NCBI GenBank assembly: GCA_900769695.1
Contig: CAAGHO010000051.1
Coordinates: forward strand, 1 to 21,139
Direction of reading: 5' to 3'
Origin: Bacilli bacterium
GTDB lineage: Bacteria > Bacillota_I > Bacilli_A > RF39 > UBA660
Length of the DNA stretch: 21,139 nt
The stretch's first letter is position 1. Each line of letters opens with the position of its first letter. Made by a program: the position numbers and the translations under genes. Below the pieces are notes generated by a model. That model worked only from the letters and a program-made list of their open reading frames with translations, had not been told where the DNA came from and made no database searches. Below, in pieces: positions 7,322-14,664 of the stretch.

Positions 7322-8455
7322 ATGATATACCTTGATTATTCAGCAACAACACCGGTAAATGATGAAGTCCTTGATACATTTTGCAAGGTAAGTAGAAACT
7401 TTGTTGGTAATCCTAATTCATTACACAAACTTGGAGTTGAAGCTAAAGAATTAATTGATGCTTCAACAAGACAAATCGAGGATATTTTGAAATTACATGA
7501 TAAAGAAGTTATTTATACAAGTGGGGCAAGTGAAGCAAATAATACAGCTATTATGGGAGTAGTTAAAAAATATCTTAATAGAGGACATCATATTATTACA
7601 ACGAGATTAGAGCATTCTTCTATTATTGCACCAATATCTGCTTTACAAAATGAAGGTTATGAAGTTTCATTTGTTGATCTAGATGAAAATGGATTAGTGA
7701 CTATCGAAAACTTGAAAAAACTAATTAGGGATGACACTGTTTTAGTAAGTATTGGATGTGTTAACAGTGAGCTTGGTATTATTCAGGATATTGATAGACT
7801 TGGTAAATTTTTAAAAAAATATCCGAAACTAATTTTTCATAGTGATATAACCCAAGCTGTTGGAAAAATAAAACTTAATTTAGATAATGTTGATTTAGCA
7901 TCTTTTTCTGCTCAAAAGTTTTATGGATTAAAAGGAGTAGGTTGTTTAATAAAGAACAAAAATATTAAAATAGAACCATTAATATATGGTGGTAAGTCAA
8001 CTACTGTTTATCGTAGTGGTACACCAGCAGTAGCTTTAATTGCATCCCTTGCTAAAGCATTACGACTTGTTTATGAAGATTTTGATAATAGATATAATTA
8101 TGTAAAAGGCTTAAATTCTTATTTAAGAGAGGAACTTTCTAAAATAGATGGTGTTCATATTAATAGTAGTTTAGAATCTAGTCCCTATATTTTAAATATT
8201 AGTATTAAAAATATTAAATCAGAAGTTATGCTTCATGCCTTAGAAAGTGAAGATATTTATATTTCTACACAAACAGCTTGTTCCAAAGGTGGAAGTTCAA
8301 TAGGAGTATTGGAAATAACTAAAAATGAAGATTATGCTCTTCATAGTTTAAGAATTAGTCTTAGTTATTTAACTACAAAAGAAGAACTAGATGTATTTTT
8401 AAAAGTATTTAAAGAACAAATGAGAAAGTTGGATTTATTTAATGAAAGTAATTAA
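7322..8455 (+). CDS. Cysteine desulfurase (NifS/IscS family)
   Basis: This PLP enzyme takes sulfur from L-cysteine as an enzyme persulfide for Fe-S clusters or tRNA thiolation. The 377-aa protein starts MIYLDYSATTP, the family N-terminus. ATG 7322 is chosen over the in-frame GTG 7313, which sits too close to the AGGAG at 7307-7311. Landmarks are TSGASEANN 66-74, LEHSS 96-100 (H98 stacks on PLP), D175 and Q178, K199 as the Schiff-base lysine, and the loop TACSKGG with catalytic C320. The residue before K199 is Gln where most family members have His. No scaffold (iscU/sufU), thiI or mnmA is adjacent. It overlaps the thioredoxin gene by 14 bp, so sulfur may be handed to a redox or thiol partner. 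Confidence 0.9.
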   Translation: MIYLDYSATTPVNDEVLDTFCKVSRNFVGNPNSLHKLGVEAKELIDASTRQIEDILKLHDKEVIYTSGASEANNTAIMGVVKKYLNRGHHIITTRLEHSSIIAPISALQNEGYEVSFVDLDENGLVTIENLKKLIRDDTVLVSIGCVNSELGIIQDIDRLGKFLKKYPKLIFHSDITQAVGKIKLNLDNVDLASFSAQKFYGLKGVGCLIKNKNIKIEPLIYGGKSTTVYRSGTPAVALIASLAKALRLVYEDFDNRYNYVKGLNSYLREELSKIDGVHINSSLESSPYILNISIKNIKSEVMLHALESEDIYISTQTACSKGGSSIGVLEITKNEDYALHSLRISLSYLTTKEELDVFLKVFKEQMRKLDLFNESN

Positions 8456-8711
8456 AATAACAGCCCTATGGTGTAGCGGTTGTCTAATAATGAATAATAT
8501 TTGGAATGAAGTTTTAAAGAAAAAGAATATAGAAACTATAAGTCTTGATTATGATATGGATGAAGAATTAGTAAAAGAATATAATCCTGGAAAAATATTA
8601 CCTGTTTTTATCTTTATGAATAATGATAAAGAAATAAGAAGAGTAATAGGAGAAAAAAGTGTAGAAGAAATGCTTAATATAATTAATGAAGTAGGTGAAG
8701 AAGATGACTAA
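8442..8711 (+). CDS. Small cytosolic thioredoxin-like protein (WCSGC)
   Basis: This 89-aa minimal thioredoxin fold has active site W10-C11-S12-G13-C14 and the cis-proline motif ILPVF (P54). The second residue pair is SG instead of the canonical GP, which should change the redox potential. No signal peptide or membrane segment is present, so it acts in the cytosol. It starts inside the end of the cysteine desulfurase gene and runs 8 bp past the start of the membrane protein gene, so the three genes are translationally coupled. The likely job is to pass electrons to the CcdA-like protein next door or to reduce the desulfurase persulfide; both are inference. Confidence 0.85.
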   Translation: MKVIKITALWCSGCLIMNNIWNEVLKKKNIETISLDYDMDEELVKEYNPGKILPVFIFMNNDKEIRRVIGEKSVEEMLNIINEVGEEDD

Positions 8712-9918
8712 GAAAAAACTATTTTTTGTTTCATTATTATTTTTGATTATTTGTTCAGTAGAAAATGTTTTTGCTAAAGAACAAGTTAATTTATATTTCT
8801 TTCATGGTGATGGTTGTCCTCATTGTGCTGAAGAAGAAAAATTTCTTGCTAAAATAGAAAAGAAATATTCATACGTAAAAATTATTAGATATGAGGTATG
8901 GAAAAATAAAAGTAATGCTCTGCTTATGGATAGAGTTGGTAATAGGTATGATGTTGCAACCTCATCTGTACCTTTAACTGTAATATCTGGTACAGCAATT
9001 TCAGGATATTCTGAAAGTATAGGAATTAGAATTGAGCGAGCAATAAAATATTATAAAGACAATCCAAAGGAAAATGTTAATTATGTATCTCAAATAAAAA
9101 ATGGTACTTTTGATGAAGATGAAATAAAAGATTCATTTAGTGAAGCTGATAAAAAAACTGATGAATCAACCAAGATTAAATTACCACTACTAGGTAAGAT
9201 TAATTTAAAAGATTTTTCTCTGCCAACAGCAGCAACTTTAATTGGTTTAGTAGATGGATTTAATCCTTGTGCTATGTGGGTATTATTATTTTTAATAAGT
9301 ATGCTTCTTGGAATGAAAGATAGAAAAAGAATGTTGATATTAGGTCTTACTTTCTTATTATCATCGGCACTTGTCTATATGGCAATTATGCTTTCTTGGT
9401 TTAATATAGTTGTTAATGTAATGGCATCGGTTATTTTTAGAAATATTATTAGTGTCATTGCAATTGTTGGTGCCATTATAAATTTAAGAGCATTCTTCAA
9501 AAGTAATGATAGTGGTTGTGAAGTAGTAGATGATAAAAAACGTAAAAAAGTAATTAGTAAGATAAAAGATTTTACTAAAGAAAAAAGCTTATTTATTGCT
9601 TTAGGAGGAGTTATTTTCCTAGCAATTAGTGTCAATGTTATAGAACTTGCTTGTTCTGCGGGCTTACCTTTAGTGTTTACTCAACTTTTAGCAATTAATA
9701 ATGTGTCTTCATTTGAATCATTTATTTATACACTTATTTATATATTCTTCTTTTTAATAGATGATATTATTATATTTTTAATTGCAATGTCCACTACTAA
9801 GGTTCATGCTATTTCAACAAAATATAATAAATATTCTCATTTAATTGGAGGAATATTGATGCTAATAATTGGAATTTTATTATTAGTTAAACCAGAATGG
9901 TTAATGTTTAATTTCTAG
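8704..9918 (+). CDS. Exported CPHC thioredoxin domain fused to a CcdA/DsbD-like thiol transporter
   Basis: The 404-aa protein begins with a signal sequence (hydrophobic 5-18, cleavage likely after VFA at 24). A thioredoxin-fold domain follows (about 25-125), with C38-P-H-C41, as in DsbA, and a cis-Pro in SVPLTV. After a charged linker there is a membrane domain with about six helices (from ~175 to 397). It carries NPC (187-189, C189) in the first helix region and a second intramembrane cysteine in ELACSAG (C317), the paired cysteines of CcdA/DsbD carriers. The expected role is to carry electrons from a cytosolic thioredoxin to the outer CPHC domain. GTG 8695 is also in frame, but AGGTGA at 8693-8698 points to ATG 8704. 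Similar two-part proteins are often annotated as cytochrome c biogenesis CcdA, yet no cytochrome genes are nearby. Confidence 0.85.
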   Translation: MTKKKLFFVSLLFLIICSVENVFAKEQVNLYFFHGDGCPHCAEEEKFLAKIEKKYSYVKIIRYEVWKNKSNALLMDRVGNRYDVATSSVPLTVISGTAISGYSESIGIRIERAIKYYKDNPKENVNYVSQIKNGTFDEDEIKDSFSEADKKTDESTKIKLPLLGKINLKDFSLPTAATLIGLVDGFNPCAMWVLLFLISMLLGMKDRKRMLILGLTFLLSSALVYMAIMLSWFNIVVNVMASVIFRNIISVIAIVGAIINLRAFFKSNDSGCEVVDDKKRKKVISKIKDFTKEKSLFIALGGVIFLAISVNVIELACSAGLPLVFTQLLAINNVSSFESFIYTLIYIFFFLIDDIIIFLIAMSTTKVHAISTKYNKYSHLIGGILMLIIGILLLVKPEWLMFNF

Positions 9919-9945
9919 AAAAGATTGCTCCTTTTCTTTTTTTTT
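9917..9945 (+). terminator. Rho-independent terminator after the CcdA-like gene
   Basis: AGAAAAG (9917-9923, starting in the TAG stop codon) pairs with CTTTTCT (9931-9937) around an ATTGCTC loop, followed by eight T residues. Confidence 0.7.
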
Positions 9946-9953
9946 GATATAAT
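9925..9953 (+). promoter_or_regulatory. Promoter of the DUF3419 gene, with its -35 in the terminator loop
   Basis: TTGCTC (9925-9930) is 17 bp from a perfect TATAAT (9948-9953). The -35 box forms the loop of the preceding terminator and the spacer is its U-tract. The gene starts at 9981 behind AAAGGGGTG. Confidence 0.6.
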
Positions 9954-9980
9954 ATGTACTTGTTTGAAAGGGGTGTAATT

Positions 9981-10832
9981 ATGGGTTTAATTATGAATGA
10001 AGATGATATAGTAGTAGCACAAAGACTTGTTACTGGTAGCTATAATCCTTTAAGAGATGATTTTTATCATGAAGCATCAATTATTTATAAAACTACCAAT
10101 GAAGATGTAAGATCATATCTTAATTTATTAAAAGATAAAGAAAAAATATTTTCGATCACTGCTTCTGGTGATCAAATCTTAAATAGTATTTTAGTAGGAA
10201 GTAAAGATATAACTGCTTGTGATGTAAGTCACTTTCCAAATTACTTTTTAGCATTAAAGGTAGCAGCAGTAAAATCATTATCATTAGAAGATTATCTTAA
10301 TTTTTTTGTAATGACAGATGAAGAAAATATGGAATTTAGTGATAAATATTATGATGAATTAAGATCTAATCTAGACAAAAATAGTCTAGAATTTTGGGAT
10401 CATTTATTTGGCTTTTTTGATGGGGATGAAATATATAATTCTTCACTTTTCTCAAGAGAAGTTTATACATTAAAACATTTTAAAGAAAGAAATCCATATT
10501 TAGAAGAAGAAAATTATAAGTTATTAAGAAAAAGATTGCATGATACAACTATAAGATATGTTAATGCCAATTTGGGAAATTCAGATTTAAGTTTTAATGA
10601 AAGCTATGATTTAGTAAATCTTTCAAGTATTATGTATTATGGAACGCTTAGAAATCCAAATAATTATTTAAAATTATTAGAAAGCTTTAATTTAAATGAT
10701 AAAGGAATGATTCTTTCTTATGTGTATGATATTAGTAAACAATTTAGAAAAAATTATGGTTCAGATGAATTTAAGTTTCAAAAATTTAATGATGATAATG
10801 CTGGAGTCATGGTATATCAAAAGACAAAATAA
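9981..10832 (+). CDS. DUF3419/BtaA-like SAM-dependent aminocarboxypropyl transferase family protein
   Basis: The 283-aa cytosolic protein has a Rossmann-type SAM pocket: FSITASGDQILNSIL (about 57-71) followed by ITACDVSHFPNYFLALK (77-93). These correspond to the iASaGdN and vDlnpaQ motifs of the DUF3419 family, and a LEDYLNFF segment follows as in that family. The founding member BtaA transfers the 3-amino-3-carboxypropyl group of SAM to diacylglycerol in betaine-lipid synthesis. No BtaB-like methyltransferase is adjacent, so substrate and product are unknown here. ATG 9981 has a GGGGTG site 6 nt upstream; the earlier ATG at 9954 abuts the -10 box and is rejected. It appears to be a single-gene unit. 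Confidence 0.75.
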   Translation: MGLIMNEDDIVVAQRLVTGSYNPLRDDFYHEASIIYKTTNEDVRSYLNLLKDKEKIFSITASGDQILNSILVGSKDITACDVSHFPNYFLALKVAAVKSLSLEDYLNFFVMTDEENMEFSDKYYDELRSNLDKNSLEFWDHLFGFFDGDEIYNSSLFSREVYTLKHFKERNPYLEEENYKLLRKRLHDTTIRYVNANLGNSDLSFNESYDLVNLSSIMYYGTLRNPNNYLKLLESFNLNDKGMILSYVYDISKQFRKNYGSDEFKFQKFNDDNAGVMVYQKTK

Positions 10833-10858
10833 ATGTTTAATAAATATTATTAATAGGA

Positions 10859-10864
10859 TATAAT
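10859..10864 (+). promoter_or_regulatory. Possible -10 box for the cysteine-rich gene
   Basis: A perfect TATAAT occurs here, with only TTTAAT (10836-10841) at -35 distance. It would leave an 80-nt leader. An AT-only hairpin (10838-10854) just upstream lacks a T-run. Perfect -10 matches are frequent by chance in this AT-rich DNA. Confidence 0.3.
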
Positions 10865-10944
10865 TAAAATATGATTTGTAATAAGTCGTTTAGTAAATAA
10901 AATTAGAATAATTTATATCATAGAAATGATGGTGTTAGAGTAGT

Positions 10945-11463
10945 ATGAATATATTTATTAAAGATGATGAAAATTTTTATAAAAATATCAAAAAATATAA
11001 AGATAAAAATGTATCTTTAAAAAGTGATACAACTGATTTAGAAAAAAAACAAATGATAATAGCTTCTAATGAGAAAGATTTAGAAAAAAGATATTCTTAT
11101 ATTTATGATATTGTTTGTACATACTTGGATAATGAATTTAAAAATAAGAATCTTTGTTGTTTTGAGAATAATAGATGTATTTCGGTGAGAAATAATGGTC
11201 ACTGTAGAGAATCTTTAAATGGTTGTTGTTATGGTACTAAAAGAGGTCTATGTAAAAATTTTAAAGATGAGAGATGTACTATTAAATCTATTTCCTGTAA
11301 ATTATTTACTTGTAGATATTTAAAGAAACAAGGTGTTAAATATAGAGTAAATGATATTCTACTTCTAAAGTATTTTTTCAATATTAAACAAAAATTCATT
11401 ATTCAGGATTCTATTTTTAAAGATAAAGATGAAATAATGAAATTATTACTTGAAAATAAGTAA
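10945..11463 (+). CDS. Cysteine-rich protein, probable metal binder, function unknown
   Basis: This 172-aa protein has 11 cysteines: C58, then C71, C72, C78, C87, C94, C95, C103, C111, C118 and C123. Ten of them fall in 53 residues with spacings such as CC-x5-C, GCCYG, GLC, RCT and SCKLFTC. The clustered pattern suits zinc or Fe-S binding, and the closest general resemblance is to YkgJ-like metal-chelating cysteine clusters. There is no signal peptide or membrane helix, and the ends are lysine-rich and helical. The ribosome binding site is weak (GGTG with a long spacer), so ATG 10945 is the best start but not certain. It is the last gene before the cassette region, whose homology begins at its stop codon. 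Confidence 0.65.
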   Translation: MNIFIKDDENFYKNIKKYKDKNVSLKSDTTDLEKKQMIIASNEKDLEKRYSYIYDIVCTYLDNEFKNKNLCCFENNRCISVRNNGHCRESLNGCCYGTKRGLCKNFKDERCTIKSISCKLFTCRYLKKQGVKYRVNDILLLKYFFNIKQKFIIQDSIFKDKDEIMKLLLENK

Positions 11464-11542
11464 GAAAGAAGTGATTTATTTGGACAAATATTTAAAAGTG
11501 ATGTTTGGAACAAAATCTGGTGCATCAGATTTTGAATTTTAA
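11464..11542 (+). pseudogene. 5' fragment of a second copy of the 15722 gene (deletion remnant)
   Basis: About 70 nt here match 15705-15779 with only a few differences, including the AAGTGAT site and a TTG start (11480). The frame then ends after 20 codons, ...KSGASDFEF, at TAA 11540-11542. From AGATTTTGAAT (11527-11537) onward the sequence instead matches the end of the nucleotidyltransferase gene and its tail (17309 onward). This is what remains of a two-gene cassette after deletion between two AGATTTTGAAT copies. Confidence 0.8.
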
Positions 11543-11702
11543 GAATTCTCGTATACAATAATTTGTGCAGAAGCAGACATAGATTTTCAAAAGAAAGAAA
11601 AAAGAGGATTAAATTATTTTGATAATTTTTCCTCTTTTTTTGATATTATTTATTATAAAAAGCTCACGAACTTTTAAGCCCATAAGTTGATTTCAAATTG
11701 AA
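11540..11702 (+). repeat. Cassette tail element, copy A (divergent)
   Basis: This stretch is homologous to 17322-17485. It shares the TAAGAATT start, a degenerate GTGC...AGACA core, an AAGAGGATT terminator, and the CACGAACTTTTAAG...ATAAGTTGATTTCAAAT end. It is the most diverged copy and follows the remnant reading frame directly. Confidence 0.65.
11598..11641 (+). terminator. Rho-independent terminator within tail element A
   Basis: AAAAAAGAGGA (11598-11608) pairs with TCCTCTTTTTT (11630-11640). The intervening AAATTAT and ATAATTT can extend the stem around a TTTG loop, and a T-run follows. A homologous terminator is at 17384-17425. Confidence 0.85.
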
Positions 11703-11806
11703 TGGTTGTTGAAGATATTTACAATTTTTCACTTTTTAACTACTAGATATATTAAAATATCAATCTCTATAAATATTTTAATTTGTATCAAAAAGGTTGC
11801 TTTTTA

Positions 11807-11815
11807 TGTTATAAT
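11807..11815 (+). promoter_or_regulatory. Extended -10 promoter of the HD-domain gene
   Basis: TGTTATAAT gives a TATAAT at 11810-11815 with the upstream TG of extended -10 promoters. No good -35 lies 16-18 bp upstream. The AAGGTGAT ribosome binding site and ATG 11835 follow. Confidence 0.55.
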
Positions 11816-11834
11816 ATTATTAGAAGGTGATTTT

Positions 11835-12938
11835 ATGAACAAATATTATGATAGTTTAAACGATGAGATAAAAGAATATTTTAGTATTCTATCACCTGAA
11901 TTTCCAAAATGGTTGTTAGAGTATATTGATACTCCTGAAATGAAAAGAATAAGTACAATTAGTATGAGTTGTGGTACTGATTATTCTAAATGTTTTAACG
12001 TTAGATATTGGTATTCTAATTTAGATCACAGTGTTGGTGTTGCATTAATAATATGGCATTTTACACACGACAAGAAACAAACCTTAGCAGGATTGTTCCA
12101 TGACATTGCTACACCGGTATTTAAACATTGTATAGATTTTATGAATGGTGATTCTGAAACTCAGGAATCTACGGAAGAAAAAACTTCTGACATTATTAGA
12201 AATTCTGCAAAAATAATGAGTTTACTAAAAAGAGATGGTATAAAATTAGAAGAAGTGGATGATTATAAAATTTATCCTATTGCTGATAATGATACTCCAA
12301 AATTATCTGCTGATAGATTTGAATATACATTTGCAAGTGGATTAACTTTTTTCAGAGTTTGGGAATTAGATAAAATTAGAAAAATGTATAACAATATTGT
12401 GATAACTATAAATGAAGATGGTGTGCAAGAACTTGCTTTCAAAGATAAAGAAGTTTGTGAGGAATATATAGATACAATTTCAAAATTATGGCCAGAATGG
12501 GTAAGTGACAAGGATAGAACAGTAATGCAATTTTTAGCGGATATGTGTAAGTCAATGAACAATGCTGGTTATTTAACAGTAGATGATTTATATACACTTT
12601 CAGAGCAAGAAGTGATTGATAGAATCTTAAATTGTGAAGATAAATATTTATCAGATAGTTTTAAGTTATTCCAAGAAGCTGATAAAGTTTATAAAAGCAA
12701 AACACCTGTTGATGAAAAATATTGTGTTAATGTAAAATCAAAAATAAGATATGTTATACCATTAGTTCAAACTGATGATAATTCTGTTAGGATAAATCAA
12801 ATATCAGACACTGCAGCCAATCAAATTACAGAATATTTAAACTATCCAAAAGATGGATATTATACATATTTTGATTTTCAATTTGTACCTTACGAAAATG
12901 TAATTGATAAGAAACTTATTAAGAAGGACAATGCTTAA
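11835..12938 (+). CDS. HD-domain phosphohydrolase, dNTPase-like
   Basis: The 367-aa cytosolic protein has a metal-dependent HD domain: H65 in NLDHSVGVA, H89-D90 in LAGLFHDIATPVF, and D160 in SADRFEYTF as the fourth ligand. The pattern of HS-(V)GVA, HDIATPVFKH and a following NGDSETQES segment is that of the dGTPase/SAMHD1-like branch, which hydrolyses (d)NTPs. The substrate here is not established. ATG 11835 has AAGGTGAT 4 nt upstream; the longer frame back to 11706 runs through the promoter. It is the first complete gene of the cassette region, and the next operon carries more nucleotide-degrading domains, which supports a nucleotide-metabolism or defence role. Confidence 0.8.
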   Translation: MNKYYDSLNDEIKEYFSILSPEFPKWLLEYIDTPEMKRISTISMSCGTDYSKCFNVRYWYSNLDHSVGVALIIWHFTHDKKQTLAGLFHDIATPVFKHCIDFMNGDSETQESTEEKTSDIIRNSAKIMSLLKRDGIKLEEVDDYKIYPIADNDTPKLSADRFEYTFASGLTFFRVWELDKIRKMYNNIVITINEDGVQELAFKDKEVCEEYIDTISKLWPEWVSDKDRTVMQFLADMCKSMNNAGYLTVDDLYTLSEQEVIDRILNCEDKYLSDSFKLFQEADKVYKSKTPVDEKYCVNVKSKIRYVIPLVQTDDNSVRINQISDTAANQITEYLNYPKDGYYTYFDFQFVPYENVIDKKLIKKDNA

Positions 12939-12955
12939 GTGGTATTGTCTTTATC
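12924..12955 (+). terminator. Probable terminator overlapping the end of the HD-domain gene
   Basis: AAGGACAATGC (12924-12934) pairs with GTATTGTCTTT (12942-12952, two G-U pairs), with the TAA stop codon in the loop. The T-run is interrupted (TTATCATTTTTA), so efficiency is uncertain. The rest of the gap to 13141 holds no reading frame I can support. Confidence 0.5.
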
Positions 12956-13141
12956 ATTTTTAGTGTGTCATCCTGAATCTTTAAGTGTTCAATTTTAATT
13001 AAGTATAAATGCCATGTTTTCTTTGTAAAATACAAAAAACTGAATGATTCATATATGTAAATTTGGATTTTTTGAACAGATTTTTCAATGGAACAGGTAA
13101 ATGGAATGCTACAAAGTAGTTCTTCTTTTTAAAAATATATT

Positions 13142-13196
13142 AATTCTTATTGAATTTTAATAGAGTATAGAAAAAAATCCATTTATATAGTATAAT
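13142..13196 (+). promoter_or_regulatory. Cassette promoter block, copy 1
   Basis: The block begins AATTCTTATTGAATTTTAAT and ends in TATAAT (13191-13196). It aligns over its whole length with 17543-17598 upstream of the ABC operon, with the -10 box at nearly the same distance (49 versus 50 bp). No clear -35 is present; the AT-rich upstream part may act as an UP element or activator site. Confidence 0.6.
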
Positions 13197-13234
13197 TTTT
13201 ATAGTTTAAGATTGATAAAAATTGGGGGATATAC

Positions 13235-14662
13235 ATGAGAATTGGAATAGATATAGATAATGTAATATCAAATTTTAATGATACTTTATTAAATGAATAT
13301 TTATTACATGACAAAGAATTAAGAAATTCGGGTATTATAAATAAAAACGCTGATTATATTAGAAAAGGAATGTTTGATTGGAATGAGGATGAAGAAACCA
13401 ATTTTTACAAAAGTAACATAGAAAGAATAGCAAAAAAATTAGGCGTTATTGAAGGAGCTAAAGAATATATAGATAAGCTTCATGATGATGGTCATATTAT
13501 TTTTATTATCACAGGAAGAGATAATGGAGAATATACAGAGCCATATAATATGACAAAAAAGTGGCTTGAAGATAATAATGTTTATTATGATAACTTGATT
13601 TTAACAGATACATATGATAAACATGCTAAAACTAGGCAATGTTTAGAGTATAATATTGATATTATGATTGATGACTCTGTTTGTATATGTAATGATTGTA
13701 TTGAAAATGAAATAACAACAGTTTTAATGGATACACCTTATAACAAATATTCTAATATTCAAAGAGTTAAAAGTTGGGAAGAATTTTATATATATGTCTC
13801 AAATTATAAAAAAGATAAAATTAATATAATATTAGATACTGATACTTATAATGAATGTGATGATCAATTTGCTTTATCTTATTTAATAAAATCACAAGAT
13901 ATATTTAATATAGAAGCTATTACTGTTGCTCCATATTCTCATACAAAAAGAGATGTAAAAGTAAGCGATAGCCAAGAGTTAAGTTATAATGAAATTTTAA
14001 AGATATGTAATTGGTTAAACTTTGATATAGATAATAAGGTGTTTAAAGGTTCAATGGATTACATTCAAAACGGTTATGATGAAAAAAATAATGCTGTAAA
14101 TAAAATTATAGAAATTGCTTTAAAAAATAATAAAACTTATATATTAGGAATTGGTGCTATTACTAATGTTGCTTTAGCAATAAAAAAAGAACCAAAAATA
14201 GTAAACAAAATAGAAATTATTTGGTTAGGTGGCAATGAATTAGGCTATAAAGATAACCTTGAATATAATTTTAGACAAGATGTTGAAGCTGTAAAAATAG
14301 TATTTGAATCAAAAGTGAAATTAACCATACTTCCTTGTAAAAATATTGTTTCAGAATTAAGAGTTGATATCAATACTTTAAAAAAACATTTAGAAAATAA
14401 ATCTGAATTATGTAATTATTTAATTGAAAGATTTTATAATGATGGATATCATGGTGTGCAAGAATCAAGAGTAATATGGGATATATCAGTAATAGCTTAT
14501 ATGATAAATAAAAATTGGTTTGAAACGGAACAAATAAGTTGTCCTAATATAAGAAAGGATACTTCTTATGAAGTAACGGACAATAGACATAATATTACTT
14601 TTGTTACTAAATTAGATAGAAATAAAATATATGATGATTTATTTAAAAAATTAGGAGAATGA
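13235..14662 (+). CDS. Fusion of HAD 5'(3')-nucleotidase and inosine-uridine-type nucleoside hydrolase
   Basis: The 475-aa protein has two enzymatic halves. Residues 1-190 are a HAD nucleotidase of the 5'-nucleotidase, deoxy (NT5C/YqfW) type: motif I GIDIDNVISNF (D6, D8), motif II ITGRD (T93), a lysine near 129-132, and motif IV MIDDSV (D146, D147). Residues 195-475 are a nucleoside hydrolase: ILDTDTYNECDDQFAL (D201, D203, D209, D210 bind calcium), GIGAITNVALAI (305-316), WLGGN (330-334), EYNFRQDVEA (N345, D349, E351) and IWDISVIAY (D416). The usual His before D416 is Trp. Together the halves could turn a nucleotide into nucleoside and then free base plus ribose. GGGGGAT lies 4-5 nt before ATG 13235. 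It overlaps the HDIG gene by 4 bp at most. Confidence 0.85.
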   Translation: MRIGIDIDNVISNFNDTLLNEYLLHDKELRNSGIINKNADYIRKGMFDWNEDEETNFYKSNIERIAKKLGVIEGAKEYIDKLHDDGHIIFIITGRDNGEYTEPYNMTKKWLEDNNVYYDNLILTDTYDKHAKTRQCLEYNIDIMIDDSVCICNDCIENEITTVLMDTPYNKYSNIQRVKSWEEFYIYVSNYKKDKINIILDTDTYNECDDQFALSYLIKSQDIFNIEAITVAPYSHTKRDVKVSDSQELSYNEILKICNWLNFDIDNKVFKGSMDYIQNGYDEKNNAVNKIIEIALKNNKTYILGIGAITNVALAIKKEPKIVNKIEIIWLGGNELGYKDNLEYNFRQDVEAVKIVFESKVKLTILPCKNIVSELRVDINTLKKHLENKSELCNYLIERFYNDGYHGVQESRVIWDISVIAYMINKNWFETEQISCPNIRKDTSYEVTDNRHNITFVTKLDRNKIYDDLFKKLGE

Positions 14663-14664
14663 AG

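Noticed and set aside
9954..9980. Upstream ATG for the DUF3419 protein
   Set aside because: It directly abuts the -10 box and has no ribosome binding site; ATG 9981 has a good one.
11706..11834. N-terminal 43-residue extension of the HD-domain protein
   Set aside because: It covers the extended -10 promoter and lacks a ribosome binding site, whereas ATG 11835 follows AAGGTGAT.
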